From NCBI RefSeq assembly GCF_000828475.1, contig NZ_AP014648.1, positions 2,677,400 to 2,741,399 on the forward strand: a stretch of 64,000 nucleotides of DNA, read 5' to 3'. Position numbers and translations under genes: made by a program. This DNA comes from Methyloceanibacter caenitepidi. GTDB taxonomy: Bacteria > Pseudomonadota > Alphaproteobacteria > Rhizobiales > Methyloligellaceae. The notes under the pieces were generated by a model. That model saw only the letters and a list, made by a program, of their open reading frames with translations. It had not been told where the DNA came from and did no database searches. This document shows, piece by piece, positions 9,942-19,662 of this stretch; position 1 is the stretch's first letter, and each line of letters begins with the position of its first letter.

Positions 9942-10742
9942 TTAGTTCATCTGCAGCAATGCGTCGGCGAACGGCCCTTTTGAAATGTGCGGATCGCCCG
10001 TGAACGGAAAGTCGAAGGCGATCCCGAGAAACAGCGTCAACGCCAGCAGCGCCGACAACGACGCAGTCATGAGCACCTGGGCATACAGATTGTACGAGGC
10101 AAAAAACGCGGGATAGCCGACCGTGATCATGCCGCCCACGATAAGCACGAACCAGAGCACCCCCGGCACCGAACCGTTCGCGCTGTCCAGCCGTTCGTTG
10201 CGGTTGTCCGTGATCAGCGTAAGCAGGTTGATCGCCTGCTGGAACAGCACCTGCTCCTTACGGCTCGAGGGTTCCAGATCGAGTATCGCCTGATTGAGCG
10301 CTACGAGGTTGCGGCCAACGACCTCGCTTCGTCCGCCGAGGGCCATGGAATCCCACGAATTGTCGTAGACGCTCTTCGTGTACCGCAGAACGGCCTCACG
10401 GACATTGCTGCCCTCGTCCGGCAACGCCAACGCGACGTGATACAGGTCGATGGCGGCTTTGGCCTCGTCCCGGACCGAGTCCTCGGTATGGCTGTAATCC
10501 TCCCAGACCGCGATCACGACGAAAGCGAGCAGCACGGCATACAAAACGCCGACCACGGCGTATTTGAAGCCCGCGACCTCGTTGTTCTCCTTCAGGCGGT
10601 CCGCACCGTACCGATACCGCGTGAGGAGCATCAGGCCGACCGCATAGCCGACCACGACGACAGTCACGACAACCCCAATCACCCACAGGGGCGTGTCGCG
10701 CATCAAGCTGAGAAAGGCGATCGGGGGAGCGTCGTCTACCAT
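9942..10742 (-). CDS. DUF4239 membrane protein
   Basis: 266 residues with four hydrophobic segments: VIGVVVTVVVVGYAVGLML and AVVGVLYAVLLAFVVIAVW near the N terminus, and VPGVLWFVLIVGGMITVGY and LMTASLSALLALTLFLGIA near the C terminus, around a soluble helical middle of about 110 residues. This two-plus-two arrangement with the VLYAVLLAF pattern is that of the DUF4239 (bestrophin-like) family. Function unknown; inner membrane. It is divergent from the FNT channel gene, with 94 bases between starts. Confidence 0.8.
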   Translation of the reverse strand: MVDDAPPIAFLSLMRDTPLWVIGVVVTVVVVGYAVGLMLLTRYRYGADRLKENNEVAGFKYAVVGVLYAVLLAFVVIAVWEDYSHTEDSVRDEAKAAIDLYHVALALPDEGSNVREAVLRYTKSVYDNSWDSMALGGRSEVVGRNLVALNQAILDLEPSSRKEQVLFQQAINLLTLITDNRNERLDSANGSVPGVLWFVLIVGGMITVGYPAFFASYNLYAQVLMTASLSALLALTLFLGIAFDFPFTGDPHISKGPFADALLQMN

Positions 10743-10836
10743 GAGGCGGCAATCCTGGCGTCGGCAGTGTTGGGCGCGTCTGGCGATGTCCGCTAGACTT
10801 CGGCGGCACGCAAAGCGATTCGGGACACAGAAACCT

Positions 10837-11685
10837 ATGGCCGAAAAAGGTTCAAGCTCAAACGAACCCAAGCCGCAAGAAGGACTGACACGCCGGGAGA
10901 GCAAGGAGGCGAAGGAACGCCGCCGCCTTCGCGCCGCCGTGGTGTACGAGATCATACGCCTGGAAGGCGAAGCGGAACTGTCTCGCAGGTTCGCTGCGCT
11001 GTGGTGGTCGGCTCTCGCCGCCGGCCTGTCGATCGGCTTTTCCGTGCTGTCCCAAGCGCTGCTTGAAGCGTATCTGCAGCCCTTCCCCAGCGCAGCGATC
11101 ATCGCCGATTTCGGTTACTGCGTCGGCTTCCTGATCGTGATCCTGGCCCGGCAGCAGCTCTTCACCGAGAACACGCTGACCGCAGTCCTACCCGTCATGG
11201 TGCGAAAGGATTGGAGCGCCGTGTGGGACGTTCTTCGCCTGTGGGCCATCGTCCTTGGCGGCAATTTGGTCGGCTGCTTCCTATTCGCCGCCTTCCTTGC
11301 CTATTCGGGCGCGTTCTCCGACACGACGCAACACGCGATCACCGAGATCGGACGGCATCTGATGGCCAACAGCCCGACGGAAATGTTCATGAAGGGCATT
11401 GTGGCCGGCTGGCTGATCGCCGCGCTCGTGTGGATGCTGCCCTCCGCCGAAGGGACCGAGATATTCATCATCACCCTGATCACCTACATCATCGCGCTCG
11501 GCGATTTCACCCACATCATCGCCGGCTCGGTAGAGGCGATCTATATGGTCCTCATCGGCGAGACCAGCGTTTGGCAAGCGTTCGGCGGCTTCTTCATACC
11601 AACGCTGCTGGGCAACGTGGCGGGCGGCACCGTCCTCTTCGCCATGATCAGCTACGCGCAGGTCCGTCAGGAGCTGGAGGGCTAG
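10837..11685 (+). CDS. Formate/nitrite transporter (FNT) family channel, YfdC-like
   Basis: 282 residues. A charged N-terminal extension (residues 1-50, many Lys/Glu/Arg) precedes six membrane segments. LWWSALAAGLSIGFSVL, the F-T-x-N-T-L segment QLFTENTLTAVLPV, and the second half GIVAGWLIAALVWMLPSAEG and ALGDFTHIIAGSVEAIY are FNT hallmarks; the last two carry the conserved channel histidine. FNT proteins form pentameric channels for formate, nitrite or similar small anions. In a methylotroph a formate role is attractive but not shown. The ATG follows the start region of the divergent DUF4239 gene. Confidence 0.83.
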   Translation: MAEKGSSSNEPKPQEGLTRRESKEAKERRRLRAAVVYEIIRLEGEAELSRRFAALWWSALAAGLSIGFSVLSQALLEAYLQPFPSAAIIADFGYCVGFLIVILARQQLFTENTLTAVLPVMVRKDWSAVWDVLRLWAIVLGGNLVGCFLFAAFLAYSGAFSDTTQHAITEIGRHLMANSPTEMFMKGIVAGWLIAALVWMLPSAEGTEIFIITLITYIIALGDFTHIIAGSVEAIYMVLIGETSVWQAFGGFFIPTLLGNVAGGTVLFAMISYAQVRQELEG

Positions 11686-11752
11686 AACTGCGGCCGACTT
11701 CCGCCAATTCTCGAACGGGCTCCTGTCGGGATAACGCTGTCCAACGAACGCG

Positions 11753-12211
11753 TCAGAGTTCGTAGCTGTACGTCGCGCATGGGTCGGATTCGGCCGTCGG
11801 CGCGTCTTCGCCCGTGAAGACCCCCAATACCATCTCATCGCCTTTCGGATTGGGGGCGATCATCACATAGGTCACGGGCTGGCCGGGCATGCCGCAGAGC
11901 TTGTTGCCATTGAGAAGTTCCGGATCGGCGGGGCTCTCGAGCTTGTAGATTTCCCCATCGCCACCCGAACCGCTAGCGAACACGGCCCAAGGCGCCGGCG
12001 CATTGGCCACGGCGGTCATCGTCAGCGCGGTACCGTTGGCGAACGTTAGGCTGTTGGGGAGATACACCACGTCTCCCGTGATGGACTCTGCCGTGTTGCT
12101 GGTGGCGTGCCAGGTCACGGGCTCGCCCGGCGCGGGCTGCTCCTTCGCAACAGACGGAGCACACAGGGCCAAAACGGCGACTCCGGCCAACAAGTACGTC
12201 CGACGCGTCAT
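11753..12211 (-). CDS. Hypothetical exported protein
   Basis: 152 residues. A signal peptide (MTRRTYLLAGVAVLALCAPSVA) is visible, then a beta-rich domain with two cysteines. AAGGTG lies about eight bases upstream of the chosen ATG; another ATG six codons earlier (MRKVLQ) has a weaker site. No family recognised. Predicted periplasmic. Confidence 0.65.
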   Translation of the reverse strand: MTRRTYLLAGVAVLALCAPSVAKEQPAPGEPVTWHATSNTAESITGDVVYLPNSLTFANGTALTMTAVANAPAPWAVFASGSGGDGEIYKLESPADPELLNGNKLCGMPGQPVTYVMIAPNPKGDEMVLGVFTGEDAPTAESDPCATYSYEL

Positions 12212-12403
12212 CTGAAGCACCTTTCTCATGAGTTCCACGCCCTCACTGTGTGCACATCCTGCCCAAGAAACCATGAAGACAATCATCAGAACTGGCATGG
12301 CGACGCACCGCGACGAGCGCGCTTCACGGCGCACCTAGGCCCCGTCCGAAGAGCGACCTCTCGCCCCTAGCCAACGCCCGTCCCGGTCGCCATATTCGCG
12401 AGC

Positions 12404-14809
12404 ATGCCTCCTCGCCCACCCAAGACTTTCGGATCCCGCGCTGAGCCTCGTGCCGTCACCGGCGAAGCCGCCGGCATGCCCCTGTCCGGCGACCGGCGCG
12501 AGCCCGGTTTCGGCGAAGCGCCCCAGCCCCTGATCCAGGACCATCCGCTCGTGACAGGCGCGGCCATGGCCTTCACGCCTCATCGGCCCGCGCGCCCGAA
12601 GAAATCCGAAGGCGGCATCGAGCTCAAACTCCAGACGGAGATGGAGCCGAAAGGCGATCAGCCCCAGGCCATCGCCGAACTGGTGGCCCAGGCCAACGCC
12701 CAAGAGCGCGACCAGGTGCTGCTCGGGGTCACCGGCTCTGGCAAGACCTTCACCATGGCCCAGGTCATCGCGCGCACCCAGCGCCCCGCCCTCATTCTGG
12801 CGCCCAACAAGACGCTGGCCGCCCAGCTCTACGGCGAGTTCAAGAGCTTCTTCCCGGACAACGCGGTGGAGTATTTCGTCTCCTATTACGACTACTACCA
12901 GCCGGAAGCCTATATCCCGCGCACGGACACCTATATCGAGAAGGACTCGTCCATCAACGAGCAGATCGACCGCATGCGCCATGCGGCCACGCGCGCGGTC
13001 ATGGAGCGGGACGACGTGGTGATCGTCGCCAGCGTGTCCTGCATCTACGGTATCGGCTCGGTCGAGACCTACACGGCCATGACGTTCAGCCTGAAACGCG
13101 GCGACCGCATCGAGCAGCGGCAGCTGATGGCCGACCTCGTGGCGCTGCAATACCGGCGCAACGACGTGAACTTCGCGCGCGGGTCGTTCCGCGTGCGCGG
13201 CGACACGATCGAGCTGTGGCCGGCCCATCTGGACGACCGGGCGTGGCGTATCTCGCTGTTCGGCGACGAGATCGAGTCCATCGTGGAATTCGATCCCCTG
13301 ACCGGCGCCAAGACCGACGAATTCGCCATCGTAAAGATCTACGCGAACTCGCACTACGTGACGCCCAAGCCCACGCTGAAACAGGCGGTGCGCGGCATCA
13401 AGGAGGAGCTCAAACAGCGCCTGAACGAGTTGAACGGCGCCGGGCGGCTCTTGGAGGCACAGCGCCTGGAGCAGCGCACCCTGTTCGATCTGGAGATGAT
13501 CGAGGCGACGGGTTCGTGCGCGGGCATCGAGAATTATTCGCGCTACCTCACCGGACGCAAACCCGGCGAGCCACCCCCGACCCTGTTCGAATACCTGCCC
13601 GACAACGCGCTCGTCTTCGTGGACGAGAGCCATGTCACCGTGCCTCAGATCGGGGCCATGTTCCGGGGCGACTACAAGCGCAAGTCTACGCTCGCCGAAT
13701 ACGGCTTCCGCCTGCCCTCCTGCATGGACAATCGTCCCTTGCGGTTCGAGGAGTGGGACGCCATGCGTCCGCAGACGATCTATGTCTCGGCCACGCCTGG
13801 CGGCTGGGAGCTGGATCAGACCGGCGGCGTATTCGCCGAGCAGGTCATCCGGCCCACGGGACTTGTCGACCCGCCGGTCGAGATCCGCCCCGCCACCACG
13901 CAGGTCGACGACCTCATCGACGAGACCCGCAAAGTGGTGGCCGCCGGCTATCGCGTGCTCGTCACCACACTGACGAAACGCATGGCAGAGGACCTGACCG
14001 AGTACATGCACGAGCAGGGCCTGCGTGTCCGCTACATGCATTCGGACGTGGAAACGCTGGAGCGCATCGAGATCATCCGCGATCTTCGGCTCGGCGCCTT
14101 CGACGTGCTGATCGGCATCAACCTGCTGCGCGAAGGGCTAGACATTCCCGAATGTGCGCTCGTCGCCATTCTGGATGCGGACAAGGAGGGCTTCCTGCGT
14201 TCCGAGACGTCGCTCGTGCAGACCATCGGCCGCGCCGCCCGTAACGTGGACGGCAAGGTGATCCTTTACGCGGACGGCATGACCGGTTCCATGGAGCGCG
14301 CCATCGCCGAGACCACGCGGCGGCGCGAGAAGCAGGTGGCCTGGAACGAGGCCAACGGCATCACGCCGGAAAGCGTGAAGAAGAACATCGGCGACATCCT
14401 GCAAAGCGTGTACGAGCGCGACCACGTACTGGTGGACGCGGGCGCCGGCTTCGCGGAGGACGGCCAGACGCCGATCGGCGGCACGGTCGGCCACAATATC
14501 GAAAGCGTCATCGAGGACATGGAGAAGCGCATGCGCGCTGCCGCCGCCGATCTCGAATTCGAAGAGGCCGCGCGCCTCCGCGACGAGGTCAAGCGCTTGC
14601 GCCAGATGGAGCTCGCCATTGCCAACGATCCGCTCGCGCGGCAATCGGAATTGGAACGCTCCGCGTCGTCGGTCGACGTCTCCCGCCCGCACAAGCCGAG
14701 CCTCGACGAGATGGGACCGCACAATCGCGAGATCCCGCTGCGGAAGCCCAAACCCCGCTCCCGCTCCGGCAAACCGGGCACGCGGACATTCAAAACAAAC
14801 CGGACTTAG
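12404..14809 (+). CDS. uvrB: UvrABC system protein B (excision repair helicase)
   Basis: 801 residues. An N-terminal extension of about 80 residues, common in Rhizobiales UvrB, precedes the core. The Walker A motif GVTGSGKT lies near residue 108, the DNA-wrapping beta-hairpin [22 protein letters not shown] near 155-180, the DESH box near 405, the helicase motif VI segment QTIGRAARN near 608, and the C-terminal UVR motif that contacts UvrC near 705-740. It loads onto damaged DNA after UvrA and hands over to UvrC. The start could instead be the ATG at 12476. The partner gene uvrC starts at 63251. Confidence 0.96.
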   Translation: MPPRPPKTFGSRAEPRAVTGEAAGMPLSGDRREPGFGEAPQPLIQDHPLVTGAAMAFTPHRPARPKKSEGGIELKLQTEMEPKGDQPQAIAELVAQANAQERDQVLLGVTGSGKTFTMAQVIARTQRPALILAPNKTLAAQLYGEFKSFFPDNAVEYFVSYYDYYQPEAYIPRTDTYIEKDSSINEQIDRMRHAATRAVMERDDVVIVASVSCIYGIGSVETYTAMTFSLKRGDRIEQRQLMADLVALQYRRNDVNFARGSFRVRGDTIELWPAHLDDRAWRISLFGDEIESIVEFDPLTGAKTDEFAIVKIYANSHYVTPKPTLKQAVRGIKEELKQRLNELNGAGRLLEAQRLEQRTLFDLEMIEATGSCAGIENYSRYLTGRKPGEPPPTLFEYLPDNALVFVDESHVTVPQIGAMFRGDYKRKSTLAEYGFRLPSCMDNRPLRFEEWDAMRPQTIYVSATPGGWELDQTGGVFAEQVIRPTGLVDPPVEIRPATTQVDDLIDETRKVVAAGYRVLVTTLTKRMAEDLTEYMHEQGLRVRYMHSDVETLERIEIIRDLRLGAFDVLIGINLLREGLDIPECALVAILDADKEGFLRSETSLVQTIGRAARNVDGKVILYADGMTGSMERAIAETTRRREKQVAWNEANGITPESVKKNIGDILQSVYERDHVLVDAGAGFAEDGQTPIGGTVGHNIESVIEDMEKRMRAAAADLEFEEAARLRDEVKRLRQMELAIANDPLARQSELERSASSVDVSRPHKPSLDEMGPHNREIPLRKPKPRSRSGKPGTRTFKTNRT

Positions 14810-15188
14810 GCGTTTTCTGACAGACGTCGGAACTTCCAGAGGCCTGCACTTGATCCAACGCAAGGCCGGCGCCTGTCCACCGCGCTAGAATTCGTCCTGG
14901 GTGGAAAGATCGACCGCGCTTTACGTCTCCTGCCGCATGTCCTGGGAGTTCCGCGAACGCTTCCCGAGGACATGGATCTTTCAACCCCGCTCCTCGTGGC
15001 ACAAGCGAGGGGCAGCCTATCGACCCGGAAGCCTGGCGTTCGCGCCGGGCTTCTCGGTTATTTGGGACAACGAAAAGCGCGAATACCAGCCGTTCCAAAC
15101 CGAGCCGCCCTTTAACGCTTTCTCAAGCCTATGAAGCGAAAGTGGTTGCGTACCGATTTGAGTACGCAACGCGTAGAGGGAATCAGTT
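14810..15188. other. Intergenic region without a supported gene
   Basis: About 380 bases between uvrB and the small lipoprotein gene. Short frames on both strands lack a ribosome site or family resemblance. The stretch CGCGCCGGGCTTCTCGG near 15040 resembles the stem of the terminator at 15411-15435 but has no U-tract. Confidence 0.45.
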
Positions 15189-15308
15189 ATGCGCACCATC
15201 ATCGCACTTGCGGTCATTTCCGCGACACTCGCTCTGGGCGGGTGCTTCCACATGCATCAGTCTGCCGTCGTCACGGAGCTTCCTCCTGCCCCGGTGCCGT
15301 ACAAGTAG
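15189..15308 (+). CDS. Small lipoprotein of 39 residues
   Basis: The frame encodes MRTIIALAVISATLALGGC followed by about 20 residues rich in Pro and Val. The segment LALGGC is a good lipobox, so the mature product would be a lipid-anchored peptide of about 21 residues beginning at Cys19. GAGGGA lies nine bases before the ATG, and a rho-independent terminator follows at 15411-15435. Small lipoproteins of this kind are common and rarely annotated; the function is unknown. Confidence 0.7.
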   Translation: MRTIIALAVISATLALGGCFHMHQSAVVTELPPAPVPYK

Positions 15309-15410
15309 TCCGATGTCGTCATAAGCTTTTCCGGTTTCGCCTCCCCCCGTCCGCGCCCTCCGATGCGGACACGTCCCCGAGACCGGAAAGCGATAGTTTT
15401 GCGTCGAAAA

Positions 15411-15435
15411 GCTCGGCCTTCGCGCCGGGCTTTTT
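15411..15435 (+). terminator. Rho-independent terminator
   Basis: The stem GCTCGGC / GCCGGGC (seven pairs with one G-U) with a CTTCGC loop is followed by TTTTT. It lies about 100 bases after the small lipoprotein gene. Confidence 0.75.
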
Positions 15436-15548
15436 CGCGTGCGTGACCTCGCGAAGCGGTCAAGCGCTTGTGAGGAGATATGAGCCTCACGTGACGACAA
15501 GCTCGGCTAGCTTGGCTGCAGATGAAAACCGGCAGCGGGGGAGTCGAA

Positions 15549-15992
15549 ATGTCCGCACTCGTCAGATTATTGGAGACCGGCCGGCGCTTGGCCGAAGGTA
15601 TTCCGTACAGTCTCGTCGCGCTGGTCGCGCGCCTCTCCGCGGCGTCCGTGTTCTGGCGATCGGGTCTCACCAAGGTAGACGAGACCTTCCAGGTGAGGAG
15701 CGCCACGTTCTTCCTCTTCAAAGAGGAATACAGAGTGCCCGTCATTCCGCCGGAAATCTTGGCCTATATCGCCACCTATCAGGAACTCATCGGCGCCGTT
15801 CTGCTGGCGATCGGTTTGGCCACACGCCTCACGGCGCTGGCCTTTATCGGCATGGTCGCCGTCATCCAGATCTTCGTTTATCCGCAGGGCTGGCCCGACC
15901 ACATCCTGTGGTTCGCGCTGCTGTTCCTCCTCGTCGCGCGCGGGCCCGGGGCGATCTCGGTCGATCGCCTCATCTGGCGGCGCGTGACGTAA
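15549..15992 (+). CDS. DoxX-family membrane protein
   Basis: 147 residues with four membrane helices. VALVARLSAASVFWRSGLTKV near residues 25-45 is the characteristic first helix of DoxX/DoxD proteins, and ELIGAVLLAIGLATRLTALAFIGMVAVIQIFVYP follows as helices two and three; the FPQxWPDHILW loop is also typical. Family members are inner-membrane proteins linked to redox or thiol-stress systems, but no function can be given here. GGGGAG lies about seven bases before the ATG. Confidence 0.83.
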   Translation: MSALVRLLETGRRLAEGIPYSLVALVARLSAASVFWRSGLTKVDETFQVRSATFFLFKEEYRVPVIPPEILAYIATYQELIGAVLLAIGLATRLTALAFIGMVAVIQIFVYPQGWPDHILWFALLFLLVARGPGAISVDRLIWRRVT

Positions 15993-16030
15993 GGAAGGAC
16001 TGGACCCGCGCAAACCGCGGGCCCGTATGC

Positions 16031-17263
16031 CTAACCGCCGGCCTGCATCTTCCGCAGCAGGGCGTGGCTCGGATAGCCGTCCGCGGGCAAGCCGTACTGA
16101 AGCTGCATCGCGCGGATCGAATCCCGCGTCGCCGCGCCGATCACGCCGTCCACCTTGCCGACATCATAGCCGCGCTGCACGAGCAGCCGCTGCAGCTGCT
16201 TGGTCTCCTCGGCGCTGAAAGGTTCGGGGTTGCCGGTGCGAAGCGGAGGCGCGCCCGCTAACCGCGTGGCGAAGTAGCCGGCGGCCGTCGAGTAGACCAG
16301 CGAGTTGTTCCAGTCGAGATAGACATTGATGAAGTTGGGATAGGCGAGAAACGCCGGCCCGTCGCGCCCCATCGGCAGCAGCAGCGCCGCAGGCATGGCG
16401 TCCGCGGGCACGGGCTGTCCGTTGCGGTACTTCACCCCGTATTGAGACCAGAACAGGCGCGGCCGCTGAATGGTGACGTCGGCCTGATCCCACGGCAGGT
16501 TCTGCGGCACGATCACTTCTTCCAGCCACGGCTGCCCGGCCTGCCAGCCTTTCGAAGCGATGTAGTTCGCCGCCGAGGCGAGCGAGTCCGGCACGCTGCG
16601 CACGAGGTCGCGGCGCCCGTCGCCATCGTAGTCGACGGCGAAGTTGTAATAGGTGCTGGGCTGGAACTGGAACTGCCCCACCTCGCCATGGGTGGGTCCC
16701 TTCATCTGTGAGCGCTGAAGATCGCCCCGGTCGAGCACCTTCAAAGCGTCCAGGAGCTGCGCGCTGAATTCCTCGGACCGGCGGCAGTCGTAACTCAGCG
16801 TCGCCAGCGAACGGATACTGTCCATGTTGCCCATGAACGCGCCGAAGTCGGTCTCGAGCCCCCAATAGGCCACCAGCACCGGGCCGGGTACGCCGTATTG
16901 CTGTTCGATCTTCTCAAAGATCGGCGCGTATTTCTGAAGCCGCGCCCGACCCGACGCCAAACGGTTCTTGTTCACCATCCGGTTCTGGAAGGTGAGATAG
17001 TCTTGCGCGAACACGCCCTGGGCGCGGTCTTTCGCGACAACCCGCGGATCGTAGGTAACACCGTTCAGAGCGCTGTTCACGGTCTGTGGTGAGACGCCTT
17101 CGGCAATGGCCCGCTGTTTGAAGCCTTGCAGCCACTTATTGAATCCCGCAGGGCCGGGGCATTGCACCGCATGCGCGGATGTAGCGGAACCGAACAGCAC
17201 CGCCGCACACAGGCCAGCAAGCACTGAGAATCGAATGACGCGAGTCGGGGGGTATGTAGACAT
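16031..17263 (-). CDS. Lytic murein transglycosylase (MltB-like) with peptidoglycan-binding domain
   Basis: 410 residues. A signal peptide (ending SATSAHA) is followed by an SLT_2/MltB catalytic domain. VPGPVLVAYWGLETDFGAFMG near residue 105 contains the catalytic Glu, and GEVGQFQFQPSTYYNFAVDYDGDGRRD near 185 is the substrate groove. The C terminus, from about residue 345 (ETKQLQRLLVQRGYDVGKVDGVIG), is a peptidoglycan-binding domain of type 1. The enzyme cleaves the glycan chain of murein to 1,6-anhydro products in the periplasm. An upstream TTG is possible but the ATG is preferred. Confidence 0.9.
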   Translation of the reverse strand: MSTYPPTRVIRFSVLAGLCAAVLFGSATSAHAVQCPGPAGFNKWLQGFKQRAIAEGVSPQTVNSALNGVTYDPRVVAKDRAQGVFAQDYLTFQNRMVNKNRLASGRARLQKYAPIFEKIEQQYGVPGPVLVAYWGLETDFGAFMGNMDSIRSLATLSYDCRRSEEFSAQLLDALKVLDRGDLQRSQMKGPTHGEVGQFQFQPSTYYNFAVDYDGDGRRDLVRSVPDSLASAANYIASKGWQAGQPWLEEVIVPQNLPWDQADVTIQRPRLFWSQYGVKYRNGQPVPADAMPAALLLPMGRDGPAFLAYPNFINVYLDWNNSLVYSTAAGYFATRLAGAPPLRTGNPEPFSAEETKQLQRLLVQRGYDVGKVDGVIGAATRDSIRAMQLQYGLPADGYPSHALLRKMQAGG

Positions 17264-17450
17264 GCGCGCCACTGAACCCAGTCGGGCGGCATCCGTCAAG
17301 TTAAGAGGAATGAGTTCGAACAGATCGGCAAACGCGTGTCATGCCATTGTTGAATGGCCCGGCCGCAATGCAGCCGCGTCTGGAAAAAGCACGGGAGGCG
17401 CGTGTGATGCGCGCCGCCGTTTGTAGGCAAGTGCTCCGCAAGAACCGATG

Positions 17451-17684
17451 CTAGTCGGTGTGCGGCGGCAGCTCCCAAATCCTGATTTTCTCTCGCAGCA
17501 CGTCGATGCGCCGAGAAGCCTCGCTGCGGCTGAGACCATGCTCAAAGGCCTTCGGATCGTGCATCTGGTCCGCGAGTGTCTTGAGGTAAGTTGCCTGCGT
17601 CACAGTCATCGGCTCCAGCCCATTGCCGTCCCCAGCCATATACTGACTTTCCTGACCTTCAGGCACCCTCTTCTCTTGTTCCAT
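17451..17684 (-). CDS. DUF3072 small protein
   Basis: 77 residues. PMTVTQATYLKTLADQM followed by LSRSEASRRIDVLREK is the signature of the DUF3072 family, short acidic or helical proteins found across alphaproteobacteria and actinobacteria. Probably cytoplasmic. The function of the family is not known to me. Confidence 0.8.
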   Translation of the reverse strand: MEQEKRVPEGQESQYMAGDGNGLEPMTVTQATYLKTLADQMHDPKAFEHGLSRSEASRRIDVLREKIRIWELPPHTD

Positions 17685-18134
17685 CTCTCAAGCGTCCTTG
17701 GCTTTCCCCATTGGAATCTGTTTGTACATAAGAGTGTTACAATGAGGACTAAAAAGGGCAAGCTTTAGGTGATGTAAGTCAATGATTTGGGCACGGATTC
17801 GGATAGCCTAAACTGACGGCAGATATCGTCGAGACTTGCCGGCTACAAGAACGGCCGTCTCGCCGCGAAACTTGTCGCCTCGCTAGGGTCTTGCGCCGCA
17901 ATGCTTTCCCCCATCGCGCCGGCACAATCTGGCACAAAAAGATAAGCTTTTGTAATATCTGGCAAAAGCGTGGCCGCGCCGTCAGCAAATGGCCTTCCAA
18001 AGACCGCGTGGCCGCCAGCTTTCCGCCGCCTTCTTCCATAAATTCCAGACCCCGCAGATCGAGCACTGCTGGCTCGCGCATAAGCGAGACCTAAAGCTCG
18101 AACCCCCTCCCAAGATTGAAGGAGAGAGAAACGC
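17685..18134. other. Intergenic region without a supported gene
   Basis: About 450 bases between the DUF3072 gene and the RlpA-like gene, holding the promoters of both divergent genes. A stretch around 17700-17800 is AT-richer. No convincing coding frame or RNA structure. Confidence 0.5.
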
Positions 18135-18494
18135 ATGTTGAAAATGCGCGTAAGACTGTGGTTGGTGGGACTTCTTTCGGCGGTATTTCTGCTGCCGCTC
18201 AACGCCGCGAACGCCGCCCAGGTGGGCAACGCTTCGTGGTACGCCCTCCACTCAATGACGGCGAGCGGCGAGCGCATGAATCCCAACGCTCTCACCGCCG
18301 CCCACCGCTCCCTGCCCTTCGGCACCAAGGTGCGCGTGAAGAACCTTCACAACGGCCGCTCCGTGGTCGTGCGGATCAATGACCGCGGCCCCTTTACCGG
18401 CGGCCGGATCATCGACGTGTCGAAAGCCGCCGCCGCGCAGCTCGGCATGATCAGCTCGGGCACCGCCAAAGTGAGCCTCACCCGGGTGAATTAG
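18135..18494 (+). CDS. RlpA-like double-psi beta-barrel septal protein
   Basis: 119 residues. A signal peptide ends at about residue 28 (NAANAA); the mature part is one RlpA domain with [32 protein letters not shown] and [10 protein letters not shown], the last containing the conserved Asp of the active groove. RlpA proteins are lytic transglycosylases acting on denuded glycan at the septum. This copy lacks the C-terminal SPOR domain of E. coli RlpA and is not a lipoprotein, as is common for short alphaproteobacterial versions. GGAGAG precedes the ATG and a terminator follows. Confidence 0.87.
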   Translation: MLKMRVRLWLVGLLSAVFLLPLNAANAAQVGNASWYALHSMTASGERMNPNALTAAHRSLPFGTKVRVKNLHNGRSVVVRINDRGPFTGGRIIDVSKAAAAQLGMISSGTAKVSLTRVN

Positions 18495-18540
18495 CGGGTC
18501 GGCCAGATCTCCCGCCGAAAGGCGGAATCACATGTTGAGA

Positions 18541-18573
18541 GGGACGCCTGGCGACACCGGGCGTCCCTTTTTT
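18541..18573 (+). terminator. Rho-independent terminator after the RlpA-like gene
   Basis: Stem GGGACGCC / GGCGTCCC around an 11-base loop, followed by a run of six T's. Confidence 0.85.
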
Positions 18574-18781
18574 CGTTGGGCGGCCGGGGCGCAAAACGCA
18601 GAACAATTCCGACCGTTGCCCGGATGCCACAGGCACGGGCCGAAAAAGCCTGCATAGTCCGATTTCGAAAGCTTTTCGAAGATATTGTCTTCGAACGTGC
18701 GTGCAAGTGACGCCCGAACCAAATACTGTGAGGAATCGAACGACGGGCCAAACGGGCCCGGCCCGACCGGAGGCTACCTAA

Positions 18782-19081
18782 ATGCTCACGCTAGCGGCGT
18801 TCTTCAGAGCGCTTCCCCTCGCGACCCTTATCGTCGCGACCTCAATTGGCCTTTCCGTCGAGACGGCCGAAGCCCAGAACAACGCCAGCGGCGAACGCTC
18901 CGGCGGCATCTTCCAGAAGCCTCATCGTGGACCGGCCATTGGCGGCACCTCCTGGACCTTGAGCGATGTCTGGGGCACACCGGAAATGCCGGAGCCGGCC
19001 GTCGAAGCGCCTGGCTTCGATTACGGCGCCGGTGGCTACGAGCTCAACGGACCGCCGAACCAATCGCCGTACCCCAACTAA
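18782..19081 (+). CDS. Hypothetical secreted protein, 99 residues
   Basis: A signal peptide runs to about residue 31 (ETAEAQ). The mature 68 residues are low in charge and rich in Gly, Pro and Asn, with no cysteine and no recognisable domain. GGAGG lies eight bases before the ATG. Monocistronic, between a terminator and the cold-shock gene. Confidence 0.65.
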   Translation: MLTLAAFFRALPLATLIVATSIGLSVETAEAQNNASGERSGGIFQKPHRGPAIGGTSWTLSDVWGTPEMPEPAVEAPGFDYGAGGYELNGPPNQSPYPN

Positions 19082-19307
19082 ACGCCTCATTTGTACTGCC
19101 TTAGCCTGTCGCAACACCCACTTGGGGTCTTGCGCATGACTAGCAGACACAACTAGAGTGAGGCGCTTTATTGGGCAGACTGCGAACCAGGGTTGAGGCT
19201 GGCCGCTCACGCTCCTTGGGAAGTGACGTGGTTTCTTTTCCCGTTTCCTAGACTTGCCTATATTTCCCGCGCGCGCGGGACCTATTGGAGGGGGAAAGGA
19301 GCTTCCC

Positions 19308-19523
19308 ATGCGTCAGACCGGTACGGTCAAGTTTTTCAATCACACGCGAGGCTTCGGCTTTATTACGCCGGACGACGGCGGAAAAGATGTGTTCCTGCAT
19401 ATCTCTTCTCTGCAACGGTCCGGACTGCCGGCGCTCGACGAAGGGGCACGGGTCTCGTTCGAGACGGAGCCGGACCGCCGGGGCAAGGGGCCCCAGGCAA
19501 TCAATGTCCAGCTCGGAGAATAA
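19308..19523 (+). CDS. Cold-shock-domain protein (CspA family)
   Basis: 71 residues forming one cold-shock domain. TGTVKFFNHTRGFGFITPDDGG carries RNP1-like aromatic residues, and DVFLHISSL is RNP2. These proteins bind single-stranded RNA or DNA and melt secondary structure. Two purine-rich sites (GGAGGGGG and AAAGGAG) precede the ATG. It ends before a rho-independent terminator. Paralogues are numerous in alphaproteobacteria, so cold induction should not be assumed. Confidence 0.93.
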   Translation: MRQTGTVKFFNHTRGFGFITPDDGGKDVFLHISSLQRSGLPALDEGARVSFETEPDRRGKGPQAINVQLGE

Positions 19524-19548
19524 CGTCCCGAATAGTTGAGGTTGTTTG

Positions 19549-19598
19549 CCCGCCGCGACTCTGGCGTCATTGGACGCTAATGTCGCCGGCGGGTTTTT
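19549..19598 (+). terminator. Rho-independent terminator after the cold-shock gene
   Basis: CCCGCCGCGAC pairs with GTCGCCGGCGGG with one bulged C, followed by TTTTT. The closed loop contains a further short inverted repeat. Confidence 0.8.
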
Positions 19599-19662
19599 GT
19601 TGGCCGATCGAGCCAAAACGGCCGAAGAGAACAAGACGGCCAGATCGAAGACGAGCGAGTTC

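Noticed and set aside
12335..14041. 568-codon leftward frame opposite uvrB
   Set aside because: Shadow of the uvrB reading frame; rich in Arg, Gly, His, Asp and Val as expected from antisense high-GC codons.
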